NCBI GenBank assembly: GCA_905250125.1
Contig: CAJNOL010001160.1
Span: 1-64,000 of the forward strand
Direction of reading: 5' to 3'
DNA from: Rotaria sordida
Lineage: Eukaryota > Rotifera > Eurotatoria > Philodinida > Philodinidae
DNA length: 64,000 bases
Positions 34,457 to 46,386 of this stretch are shown here, piece after piece (the stretch's first letter is position 1; the number at the start of each line of letters is the position of its first letter). Below the pieces are notes generated by a model. That model was not told where the DNA came from, made no database searches, and saw only the letters and a program-made list of their open reading frames with translations. The position numbers and the translations under genes were made by a program.

Positions 34457-37400
34457 TTTAATTTTGGAAAAATATCTGAAATTCAAGAAAATAATCATTT
34501 ACAAGTTATTGTTTTATAATAAAAATTTCAAAGAAACCGTATTCATTTAACTGAATTTGATATTCAAATCGTAGAAATGAATCATCATCTATGAAAGAAA
34601 TGAATTGTTTCGGTTTAATTACTAGAGAATAATGAATCAATTCCATAAGTTTCTTTTCGACAAAAAAAAAAAAGACTTTTCTTCTACAACATTGAATAGT
34701 ATTGCAAATGGCTTGATATATTTTTCAATTTTCCCCATTTGTTGACACGAAGGATATTTTTGATCAGCGTATTTTCGTTGTAAACTGATCAAGTTGTTTT
34801 GAATTCAATCTTTTCTTAGTCCATTTTGATTAAATAATTTTATTTAGTATCTTTGATTTCCCATCATTAAACTCAACGATTGTTTGTTTAACTTTCTGTA
34901 CATCAGTGTTCATGTTGTTCGATAAGTAATTGAGAAAGATGAATAATATCCGATTGTTGAAGATTGTTCATGATAGAATTTTTTTAATCGAACTTAAGAA
35001 GAAATTTCTCATTTACTAGTTAGACATGTTCCAGAAAGAGTGTTTAGGATAGGCATACTTATTACACTACAGATAGAGACTATTAGCATCACATTTGTAC
35101 GATGAAGCTCAACATATCTTCAATACCGCGCGCTACTGATCTAATAATTTTTTTATACAATTCTAAAATTGAACACATAAAGTTTCTATGCTTTTTTTTA
35201 CGAAACAAAAAAAATATATTACTTTTATCAAACAAATCGGATGGAAACTAATTTTACTAAGATTCACAAGGTAATGCTCGAATATAAATGTCTATTTATC
35301 AACCTATAGATCAACATAGAATGTAATGAAAAATAGATAATGATATATCTGACTTGCATAGATTTACATTTCACATGTCAATGAATTTATCATATATTCT
35401 ATAATGTCTCTTCTAAGTTATAAGACATAAAAAAGGTCTTTTTCCACTTTCTTCAAACTCATTGATCAAAAAAAACGCCATTCGTGTTAAGGTACGGTGC
35501 TGCTCTTAAGCGTCATCTACTGAAAACCTGAAAGCGATTTTTTTTTCAAGTAAGTATCGATAGATACTTTTCCTTGATAAGTTATATATATATTTTCACA
35601 TGTTATAATCATTCATCATATTCTCATTTCATTTTATTCATGTAACATGGTTACATATGCAGAAAGTTATAATTGAAGTTTTTCATTAAGAAAGGAAACG
35701 TTAACAATTTGATTCATATGAACAGTGGATGCATACAATAGAACAGTTTCGCTTAGATTTGAAACATTCTACTATCATGCTTTGACTTTCAAAAACAAAT
35801 GTATATACAAATCATATGCGATTACTGATGACATATTCCGATGTATATTGTAAGATATCTAATACTTTTTCCCACAAATAAACATAAATATTATGTTTTC
35901 AGAATTATATCAATCCATAAACTTTGATATCACTTACTTTGAAAGTTTTTATTATCGTTGATATTACATCATATGTACCAAACAATAGACTAAAGTTAGA
36001 CTTACCACAAATCAGCACCTAAACATTCCTTATTAAGTATTTTGTTGGGTAGGATTTTATGTGGAACGATTATTAGTTGTTTTTCAATAAGTCTCTTCCT
36101 GATTATTGTAGAATATGTTTTATTCCTGTTGTAACGTTTTGACAGTCAATACTGTCTTCTTCGAACTTAATTTATCTAAATGTCAGAGATCACGGAGTTT
36201 GAATCGCTTGCAGTGATTTCAACATTGTTCCATATTTTCCTTGATGTTTTCAATTTGTTTGAACTAAGCATCACCTTTATTGTTCATTTCTTTTGTTACT
36301 TGACTTACTTCTCAAAGTTTTGTTTTTCATCTCTTTGTCTATCTTCAGACCAATTTCAATTTTTAACTATTGCCTTCTCTCATCCTATAACTCATCAATA
36401 AATCGTTGACTCTGCTCAAGTCACCTTTGCAGTTGTTTGAAGGTATTACAAGTACAATCATTTTGTTGCACTGAATGAATAATGAAATTTAATTCATCGA
36501 ATAATAGAATGAGTTCAGCATTTGTTAATTTTATATGTTCTATATAGTGTTTGAAACAAATAACTTATTGCCTTAACAACTAGTACAAACTATATAAAAC
36601 TTACGTGTAAAACTGCTGACACAAAGTTTTGTGAGACCATTTGAAATTGTAGAAACTAAATTCATGTGATCGTCATTTGTATGAAACTATATGCTACATA
36701 CATATGGTTTCATGTGAATCAATTGCATACGAAATCGGTTCACATTCAAAATAATGTTTCATGCTGATTAGTTTTATAATATGATGAATTTTTTCGATTG
36801 TTTATTCTCAACACACTGAATTCGATTTGTTATTAATACGAACGTTTATTATCATATTCTAAAACTAACTTAGCAACCTCTTCAAGTGTGAACATCCTTT
36901 TCAGTGGATATAATTGTTATTTAGATAGGCACTAGTGAGTAGTTAAAAATTTGATCTTAGTTTCGGTTCCATGTATCTCCTGAACTGAAATAATAAATTT
37001 TCGATTTATGATCAGAGTAGTGATTATTTGTCGAAAACTTCTCATATCTTGACAAACGAATCTTGTTTACAACCCACACTTTAGCATAAGTGACAAAACA
37101 TATTGGTAATGATTATCTGAAAATTTAGTCTCTGTAATGTAATTTATGAGATATCAATTTTCAATGTTTCTTTATAACAATGAAAGCCTACAACTCTATA
37201 TCTATGAATAATATTTGCGTTCATTGGATTTACATATATTTTCACTATAAATAGATGACATTATTATTCTATATGGTAGAACTTTGAGTTCATTGATGAT
37301 TTTATCAAATAGTTTCAATGTTTGATTTTTAAAAACAATCTCTAATCAACAATTAACAAGTCGTTGTTGGCAACAACGAACGTTGAAAATAACAGAGTGT

Positions 37401-39107
37401 TTTTGAAAAAATGCTTAGCAATAATGTTACAACACAAAAAAATGGTTGAAATCAGGAACAAATTTTTAACTGCATACTGATGCCTATGTGAATGACAATT
37501 GTCTTAACAGAAAAGCGAGTTTAGATCTGGAGAAGATTCCTCATAAATACAAATGATTAATACATAGAAGTAGAATTTAATGATTATGTATTCGTTGATT
37601 CTCTTTTTTTTGTAGATATAGTGAAGCCTTTATGTTATTAGTCAGTGTTGTTCAAAAACTATAACGAAATAGTGATGAAATTGGCTAGTTTTTTATTTTC
37701 GACAGAAGAAAAGTTTATCCCATATTGTAAAAACCCATTCTATAAGCTCTAAAAAATAGTTTTCCGTATTTTTTTCAATGTTTTACTTGAAAACATAACA
37801 TCTTAAAATTCCAGCAAGTCTACTCAAAGTATGCTCTACTAACAAACGATTTTTTTTTTGTTGAAATTTCTTCTTTCTTCACTGATATAATTACATTTGT
37901 AATATATGTTTTTTTTTTCTCTATATTCACATTTTGAAATAATACGTCTTAATAAATATGTGTCTGTATCTATTTCATTCAATGGTATATATAACAATTA
38001 TAATCCACTCCTATTTACTTGAAAAATCGACACAGAATAATACTTCATTTTAAAAGTATTGTCTATTTCAAAAAAATCGATTATCGATAACAAGCATTTC
38101 TTTCTTTTTTCCATTAATTAATACATTTAAATTTTCATTCTTATTTCATGCTATCTATTTATAACGTAAAATAATTTATACAAATAAGGCTTTTATATTG
38201 ATCACAAATTTTATTTCTAAATAACTTATTTATTTTTGTCATGATTTCAAAATCAAAACCTTTTATTTTCTGTAACTAATCATACAATAATACTTCATTG
38301 ACATCAAATCATCTATACCCATATCTTATATAACGTCATCCATTGTTTTTATCGATAAAAAAAAATTGCGCATCTACAATAAGTATTAATTGCTTATTAT
38401 ATATTCTTTGTGTGATCAAATACGATAAATACACAACAAAATAATCTTGTTTATACGAAAGCTAATTTGCTGAATAATCATTTTAAAAATAAGCAGATAA
38501 AATAAATATCGTATTACGCTTTGATCAGCGTATACAACAGATAAAGTCATTCATATTTTTATATCAACAAATATTTAAAATGACAAGTTTCCTTTTTTCT
38601 TTTTACAAGAATGTTACATCTATTCTTTTTTTTTATTTTTTTAATATTTATGAATACTTTTCTAAACACTGACTATTCGAAATGTGTGCATATGTGTATC
38701 GTGCTTATATTTTCCAAACTTATCGTACTTTTCTGATCGTATCAACCGTATCATTTATGAGCAACGACCAAAATTTGTCAAATGAACGACACAGGACACA
38801 ATTACAGAAAATTGTGGTACAATTTGAATGATGACACAAAGATCACATTTCATGTGTCAAAGAGAAATTGAGAAAAAAAAAAGAAAAAGAATACAATAAG
38901 ACGGATTAACAGATAGATATATTAATAGAAGTATAGGTTATTGATTGATTGCATACTCGCACAAGCCACCGTTGAAAATATTTAGGAAGAGAATAGATAT
39001 AAAAATAGCACATCTAAACTCATCACACAAGAGGATATTGAAAGAAAATAGAAGTTGTTAACTTTTTTTTTTTGTTTTTTTTTTATTGTTTTTTTATGTT
39101 ATTTAGT
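34457..39107. other. 4.6 kb without an intact gene
   Basis: Holds the TLDc-gene relic at about 36200-36640 (listed separately) and otherwise AT-rich DNA. A 17 bp perfect palindrome (CGTTGTTGGCAACAACG, about 37362) is the only other structure noted. No exon series was found. Confidence 0.55.
36200..36640 (-). pseudogene. Decayed 5' half of a B-box/coiled-coil/TLDc gene
   Basis: On the minus strand this stretch aligns with nt 34030-34456, the zinc-finger and coiled-coil half of the intact gene. Shared blocks include TTTCAATTTGTTTGAACTAAGCATC against TTCAATTTGTTTAAATGAAGCATC, CCAATTTCAATTTTTAACT against CCTATTTCAATTTTCAACT, and TATGTTCTATATAGTGTTTG against CATGTTCAATATAATGTTTG. The former start codon can be placed at 36638-36640 (CAT on the plus strand). 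Stops and shifts are scattered through it, several Cys codons of the finger are changed, and no TLDc half follows. Confidence 0.82.
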
Positions 39108-39878
39108 CTATTGCGATGTAAGACCCATGTTGTTTAAGGTTCTTTCTACTGTTGCATGATCAGGGGCATTACGCACATGCACTTTGGGTGGTGGTACAGG
39201 AATAGGTGGTAATACTTTGGTCAATAAAGTTGGCTGAAAAAAAATTTATAAATCTATATTTTTATTAAAAAGAAGATAATAATTTTTACTGGAATATGTC
39301 TTGGTCGTGGAGGTGGAGCTTCACGAATAACTAATGGTGCTTGTTCAGGTGGCGGTGGTGGTTGTATGCGAACAAAAAGAGGTGGTGGAACTGGTGCTTG
39401 AGGGGGACGAACCTTTAAAATTCAGATATGTATAATGAAAAATTTTTGTTTTTTGTTTTTCTCAAAATCTTACTTCTTTTATGATAACTGGGCCAGGTGC
39501 TGGTGGAGCTGGTGGTTTATAGTAAGCTAAGTTAATTTTTTGTACGTATGTAACTGGTTTTGATTTTTTTTGAATAACAACTGGGTTGGGATCGTGAAAG
39601 AATTTATCATTGCCTGGTGTTTTCAATGGACCAAATACTTGAACAAATCCGCCACCAGGTGTTGTAAATTGCAATGATGGATTATCAGCAAGACCAAATT
39701 GTGATGGTGTAATTTTTTGTGTTGCACCACCATTCATCACACTAGCAACTGGATCACTTAATACTGCACTAGCATAGTTTGTTGGTGTTGCTAATGGTGC
39801 GGGTTTTTGAGCAAGATGAAGCATCTCTTGAAGATGAACTGATGGATAAACATGTCCAACACGATCAATGGCAACCAT
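39108..39878 (-). CDS. Proline-rich protein of unknown function
   Basis: Three exons on the minus strand: 39474-39878, 39290-39412 and 39108-39233, all phase 0, with introns of 61 and 56 bp; 217 residues. No signal peptide or membrane segment. The N-terminal ~100 residues are moderately complex (VGHVYPSVHLQEMLHLAQKP, then a TPGGGFVQVFGPL segment). From about residue 105 the chain becomes a series of proline clusters alternating with short valine/isoleucine-rich strands: KPPAPPAPGPVIIKE, VRPPQAPVPPPLFVRIQPPPPP, LVIREAPPPRPRHIP, VLPPIPVPPPKVHVR. This V-I-x-[KR]-E/Pro alternation suggests a structural or cytoskeletal role, but I know no family that settles it. The stop at 39108-39110 (TAG) follows GLTSQ. 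The intron positions and the even repeat character make a real gene likely. Confidence 0.8.
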
Positions 39879-40783
39879 GATGAAATTTAATTAAGATAGA
39901 AAATAAAAATAAATAAAAAATAAGGATACTATAAACCGACCAGCTTCGAAAAAAGCGTCTATACATTGGTAAACAGCGCCTTTTATACTCCATTTAGATA
40001 AGCGAATATTCGCGAGGAAAAAAAATCGATCATGGTAGCCCTTTTTTTTCCTTTCAAGGTTGTTAATATCTACAATTATACTGTTAATTGATGGGTATCT
40101 ATACGTTGTAGGCATTCATACACATAAAACCTCATTTTGTCCTTTTTCTTTTTCTTTTTCTTTTTTTTTTTCTTTCTTCAACGCTTGTATACATCCTTCA
40201 CCTAATATATTAATCATTTCTTATAAGAGTTAACCCGATGTTCATTCATCCGTAACTACTACATAGAGTCAGCCACAACATCACCATGTTGCAGGTAAAG
40301 GCTAGAGAAAAGAGAGAAAAAAAAAAAGCAAAATAAAACAACTAATTCATTTGTTGTCATTATCAATAGTTTTGATTTTTTTTGGTGATTGTTAACGATT
40401 TTAACAATGACAATAAATCATGAATGCTTTGCCTATTGTTTCATGTAGGTAAAGAAAAAAAAAGCAACCTTGATACTATATGAGTAATCGAAAATACATT
40501 GACGTTTTCTATTCGAATTATTAGCAAAACACATGATTATACCACTATACACAACCACAAGATTTTTATATATTCAAGTACATACTAATAAATTTTATTT
40601 TTTTCTATACAGAAAAGCTTGCGTCACAGTTCATCGCTTCTATGGAAAAAAAACGACCGACGATATTTTTTATAAAAATCGATTCTCATCAACAACATGT
40701 TTTCTTATGTTTTTTCGTCATTAATAATATATAAGAGACGGATCTAATTACGACGCAAAAAATAAAATTATTATAGAAGGGTA
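39879..40783. other. Spacer between proline-rich and metalloproteinase genes
   Basis: AT-rich with a CTTTTT-type pyrimidine tract at about 40141-40177. It includes the 5' flank of the proline-rich gene and the 3' flank of the metalloproteinase gene. No exon recognised. Confidence 0.55.
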
Positions 40784-43700
40784 TCACAGGTAATATGTGA
40801 TGACGAATAGAAAAATGTTTATCAGAAATGAATTTTGTTCCATTTTTCGTTGTCCATTATTATGATTCAAACTATCAAAATCAGTATAATTTGATTCGAA
40901 TATAATAGCTGCACGTTTCCATCGAGAGAAATGAGAATATGTTGCTGTTCCTGATGTTTCTGATGATGATGCTCCATGTTTACATTGAAGCCACCATTCA
41001 GATATTGGACGAGGATATGTTGGATACGAATCATCAACCTTTTTACAAAATAAAAAAAGAAAACAACAAAAAAAGAAATAAAATAAATTTTCATTTTTTT
41101 TTTTTTTGTTAAAATCCATTTTATTTACTTGATGATTGATATGATCATATCGATAATAGGATTTATAAGAAAAAAAATATGTTCGACCATTAATCCACTG
41201 TAATGCACTTGTTATTTTTTCTCCAATATGTAACCAACTTGAAACAAATTGAGGATAATCAATATCAATTGAATTAGTAAATTCTATATTTATATTTAAA
41301 CGCCATACCATAGCATCTTTAATAAAATATGTATGATTATCACCACTATAAATAAAAGCAGCATCAAGATGACCAGTAAAAAAATGTTGTTCATCAAGGC
41401 CACGAAAACCATCACTAATTAAACGTGGATAACCTGCTTGTAATTGAAAACGATTTGTTTTCCAATAATGTTTACCCTAAAAATAAAAAAAAATATTTAA
41501 AAAAATCGAAAAGAATTTTACTTTAAAAAAAAATATCTGTTGATTAGGCCATGTTACGGCTGTATCTATTTGATCAGGTATTGTTTGCCATATACCACCT
41601 TCCCAACGACCGAACATATCATGAATTAATTTTGGATAATCATTATCCATGGATAATTTTGAACGTCGATAAACGAATTTATCTATTAAACAACAAAAGA
41701 AAAAAAAAGAATCTTTTTTTTTTATTTCGATTTCTACATAGTTTAATTTTATATGCCTTTGAATATATATGTATCATCATCGATTGTTATAATAGCATCA
41801 AATTGAGGATCATGACATATAGCTGAATTTTTATTTGATGATTTAACGGATGGAGCCATTTGTTTTGATACAGCTTGATAAGCTTCAATACTATTCGATA
41901 ATGGTGAAGAAAATGATTTTGATGGTTTTCCTCCTATTGAGTAAATAATTTCTTTTTATTCAAAAAAAAAAAAAACTCAATATTAAGAAGACATACCATA
42001 TAATGCTTGAATAGCTCGAATATCATCTTCTTGTAATGTAAAATTCGGTGTATAACCTTTGAAAACTAAAAAAAAAAGCAAACATTCGTATACAAGTGTC
42101 TCATCAAATGGGCAAATTCAATATCTCAAAATACTATTGTATATCTTCTCCGTTATTAAAGGTATCCCCCCCCCCCATTTTTTGAAGTTTCTGGAGAACG
42201 ACTCATTAAAAAACTTTGAAATTTTCATGACAGGTAAAGCAAAAGTTGTCATAAACTCAAAATGTTCGGATGCTGTCTAATATGAGATATTGCTATCACA
42301 ATTTTAGCATTCATTTCTTCGAGATACTATGTTCGATTGAGCTGAAAACGTTTTTATTATAGACACTAGACACTGTTTGGGGTGAGCATCTTGTTATTTT
42401 TTAACCTTCGGACAAAAATCAGCAGAACAACATTTTTTGAAACAAAAAAAATCCCATCTGAAACAATGTATAATATTTATTCAAAAAGCTTCTGCTCGAT
42501 CGGACGTATTGGGTCGGAGAAATAGGAGCGTTTCTGGAATTTTTTTAATGAAAACGTTAGTTTGAGAAAAACATAATTCGCTATTTCTGTTACATAAATT
42601 TGATTTGTACTCACAAGAGAACTACCCGTACCGATATCTATCATTTGAGACCATATTGTATTCACAAAGAGGCCTAAGTAAGACTTGAGAGATCCTAAAA
42701 GAGTTCATTCCTATGAGCTTCTCGAGCCAAGCTATGACCGTTCTACTAAATTTTAGATCCAATTTTAGGTATTTATGAAAAAACCAAATTAGAGTATTTC
42801 AGTCCAAAATTTTGCCAATAAACAGATCGAATAACTAGTAGAATATCTTGAAAGTTTCAGTCGAAAAGAATACTGTTTTGTTAAAATATTGAATTTCTAA
42901 AAAATGGTCGTTGTCCACAAAAATCGAGTTTACTTGAAAATTCAATATCTCAACAAAGGAACATTCTTTTCTGCTAAAACTTTGAGGATATTCTACTAAT
43001 CAGTCGATCTGTTTATAGAGCGAAGTTTCAGATCGAAATTATCCTATGGCACCAAACTCTTAATGGTCATAACTTTGAATCACTAAAGGAAGAAACTATG
43101 ACCTTAAATGATATACATACAGGGAGCCATAATAGCATCTGGTTTATTTGAATGCTCTAATCCTAATGAATGTCCAAATTCATGTGCAGCAACTTGAAAA
43201 AGATTGACACCATCTGTACCTTGAAAAAAAAACATGAAGAACAAAATATGCAATAATTAAATTTATCAATATATTTTCACACACTTTTCATGGTCCAATA
43301 TTCATCATTATCAAAATGAGCATCTCCACCATATTGAGGAAAAAATGCATGACCAAGTACATTACCAGGTCCATCAAATGGTTCTGTATCACCATGATCA
43401 CCTATTTCAAATGATATTCTAATATCTGTTTTATGATCTAAATTATTAGATTTTTGTTCATCCTGTTTTTTTAATTTTCGATGTTCAAACTCAAGACTTG
43501 ATGCACTACTCCATAACTAAAAGGAGTAATAGAAAAAAAAAAAAACTTCACATGAAGATAACAATACTAATGTTAAACCTTTAAAGCTTTTGTTAATTCA
43601 GCATCAACAAATTGTTGTGGAAATGTTGTTGGATATTTAACTATACGAAATGTTAATGGTTCATTAGATGGCCAACGACTTCCTAGAATAACACAAAAAA

Positions 43701-44142
43701 CAAAAATTTTTATCAAATAAAAAAAAATAACTAATTAAATAATTTCAATATGATATACCTTGAAGAATATAACGTTTTCTTCTTTGAATACGTCGAAGAT
43801 CTTTATTACCACAACGTGGTTCACGCATTTTTTGCCATGTTAATTCATCAATGATACCTGTTTGATTAAGACCAATAAAACGTTGAAATGCTCGGACAGC
43901 TGATGTTGATATATCTAATGATGAATCATTTGTTTTTATATAACCAAAACGATTTAAAAATTCCTAAATAAAATCGAAAAAGAACATTAATTTTTTTTTT
44001 TTAATTGACAACTTTTGTTTTTATTTTAATTTACTTTAGCATAGAATAAACGATTATTTTCAACATATGTTAAACAAATATGTAAATGTTGTAGTAGGAA
44101 ACTGATGAGAAGAAAGAGGTCGAACGACACGACAAACCGCAT
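40784..44142 (-). CDS. Matrix metalloproteinase (peptidase M10A with hemopexin repeats)
   Basis: Ten exons on the minus strand: 44035-44142, 43759-43963, 43579-43682, 43285-43516, 43121-43219, 41997-42056, 41757-41933, 41522-41682, 41129-41476, 40784-41038; all join in phase to 582 residues. Layout: signal peptide ([14 protein letters not shown]), prodomain with cysteine switch PRCGNKD (Cys87; the usual form is PRCGxPD), a furin-type RRKR at 97-100, catalytic domain with [11 protein letters not shown] (His229, Glu230, His233, His239) and Met-turn at Met247, then a linker and hemopexin repeats beginning at [13 protein letters not shown]. The C-terminus ends in a hydrophobic stretch ([14 protein letters not shown]), as in GPI-anchored members. 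It should be made as a zymogen and act on extracellular matrix proteins. Intron 7 appears to use a GC donor (41756-41755). Intron 5 is 1.06 kb and is filled with repeats. Confidence 0.93.
42185..42690 (+). repeat. Interspersed repeat, copy 1 (metalloproteinase intron 5)
   Basis: Matches 52605-53230 in the same orientation at roughly 70-75% by eye. Shared blocks include GCTATGTT/ACTATGTTCGATTGA, AGACAC(T)G(G)TT(T/C)GG, GAACAACATTTTTTGAAA/GAACAATATTTTTTTGAAA, and CTCGATCGGACGTATTGGGTCGGAGAAA/TTCGATCGGATATACTAAGTCGGAGAAA. No coding capacity is seen. Confidence 0.82.
42727..43076. repeat. Inverted-repeat (foldback) sequence in metalloproteinase intron 5
   Basis: Two arms of about 150 bp meet near 42915. 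AATAAACAGATCGA (42820) with GTAGAATATCTTGAAAGTTT has its inverse AATATTCTACTAATC...GATCTGTTTATAG at about 42992-43020. Outer parts pair CTATGACC (42732) with GGTCATAAC (43065). It directly follows the interspersed repeat copy, and the two may belong to one element. Confidence 0.78.
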
Positions 44143-46353
44143 GTCTTCTCACTGATGATGCTGCCATGAGCCACAATTGGTTGATAAGATAAAAAACAAT
44201 GTGCGATTATTCAATCACACAAAACTATGTTGATCTCTTCCTTTTTTTTGTCCTACTTCTACTTTGACTTTATTTTGACCGGATAAGGTAACAAAAAAAA
44301 AAGATGAAGAAGAAGAAGAAGAGTGAACATAGGATTGTTGCCTAATTGAAATTCCGTTTGATGAATGAGTGAATGTTATTTAATTTTATTCACTAATATA
44401 AAGTATGTAGAGTATGAACAAAACAAGGAAAGAAGATCTTATGCAATGAGTAATCAAACTCGAAGCGGCGACGTTTTTTTCTTTTTTCCTTTTTAGTACG
44501 TGTGTAAGTTGGGAGGCAATATCCTTACTAGTTAATCCCTACTCGCCTTTTTCTCTCGTTCAATTTCTCTCCCTCCTATTTGACATATCCATACGATGAC
44601 ACGATTGTTCATTTTTTCTTTTTTTGCACTATTGATAATCTTTGCTTTGTGTATACATATATACTTATATATATGTACATATATGTTCATATGTAATTGC
44701 TCTAGTAGTAGATCGAATGATCAGCTTATAATTTTAATGAAGCGCGTGTTCTTTTTGTTTTTTTTTTGAATAAATTATGGATTAAATTGAAGAACAAAAG
44801 ATATAATTTCGTTCAAACCTTTAGAAGATCATGTTATTATTTTAATTGAGGACAAAAGAAAGTTTGACCTTTATATGATGAGAAAGTTAAAACCATTTAA
44901 TCCTGAAAAGTATTTTTCTTTTCTATCATAATACGGTTATAGAATAGAGAAACCTTAAGATACACAGTTTTCTCTAAGCTTCAATGAAGGCCTATCAATA
45001 GTTTACATGGTTATATTTTCCATTGAATAAATATTTCCTATTCATCCATTCATATTTTATATATTTTTTGTTAAATGCATAATTAAACCAAAACGAAATT
45101 ATTTAAATTGATATTTGTTTTTTTTTTCTCTTATATTTATATAATATATAAACTCAATTGCAATTTAACCTACAGCATAAAAGTCTTTGTATAAAATGTT
45201 CGTTCATTTTTCCGGCACTTAGAAGTAATTATTGAGAATTAAAAGGCAGTCATTTAGAATCGGAATTGTGTATTCTTTCGGAATATACGCAGGTGTAAAA
45301 TTTTCTTTTTGACGTCAACATGATCAATTATGAGAAAATTTTTCAATGAATCCAAAATGATTGTATAGACAGAATTTTATTTTGTATTTTGACTAAAATC
45401 TATATAATAAAAAATGTGAAATGGTATTTTTAGTAGGTTACTTCCTGTTTTATTATTTTGCATTAAGAATTAAAATATTTTCTATTTAAAAAAAACCATC
45501 TTTTAAAGATTTTGCTAATTGTAATAGCTTATTTTGAGAAGAATTGAATACCCTATAATAATATCAAGTTAAAACTATTTCAAAAGATAAATTGCACAAA
45601 AATTTTTAATTTTATTTTGTACAGACAATCATTTTGGAATCATCGAAAAATTTTCTCATAGTTGATCAAGTTTACAACAAAAGAAAACTTTGCATATATA
45701 TATATATTTCGGAAGATTACAAAATTTTGATTCTCAATGATTGCTTCTAAGTACTGGACAAATGAGTGAATATTTTATGCAAAGATCTTTCGCTCTGTAG
45801 ATTATATCTAACTAATATGTTTGCGCCAGAATTAACGAGATGTGTATATAAACTCAATAACTCGACAACAATACTAGACAGTGATCTACGATTTTCAACA
45901 ATCAAAAGAAGAGAACTTCGGACATGTTTTTGTCTGATACTATATAAGACAAAACTATTTTGAAATCTATCATGTATGCAAAATAGTCAAAGAAAAAGAA
46001 TGTATAAAAATAGTGATTCATTTTAATGACATTTGAATAAAAAGTCAAATAAATTTGCTAAATATCAATAGAATTCTATATTGTTTTATCGAATAAATAC
46101 GTGGTTTAATATTAAAATATGAAAAGATAATCAGTTGAATTATGTTTTGAACTATATATCTGAAGCACATGTCAAAATCAAAGTTACATAAAAACACAAC
46201 ATTGTTTTCATGCGTTTTTTATTTCAAATGTATTTTGTGAAAATGATAGATTTAAAAATGATTATGCCTTATTTAGTATGTTCATAGTTCACTTCTTCTG
46301 ATTGCTGAAATCCACAGATCACTAGTTATTGCTATTGTCGAGCTATTGAGCTG

Positions 46354-46386
46354 ATGCCCACGCCTTCCTAAATTGGGCGTGGGCAT
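46354..46386. repeat. GC-rich perfect hairpin
   Basis: ATGCCCACGCC and GGCGTGGGCAT are perfect inverted copies (11 bp) around an 11-base loop. It stands alone in very AT-rich DNA. Confidence 0.85.

Noticed and set aside
37362..37378. 17 bp perfect palindrome CGTTGTTGGCAACAACG
   Set aside because: Short and isolated. Palindromes of this size are expected by chance in 64 kb of skewed composition at a low rate, and no context supports a function.
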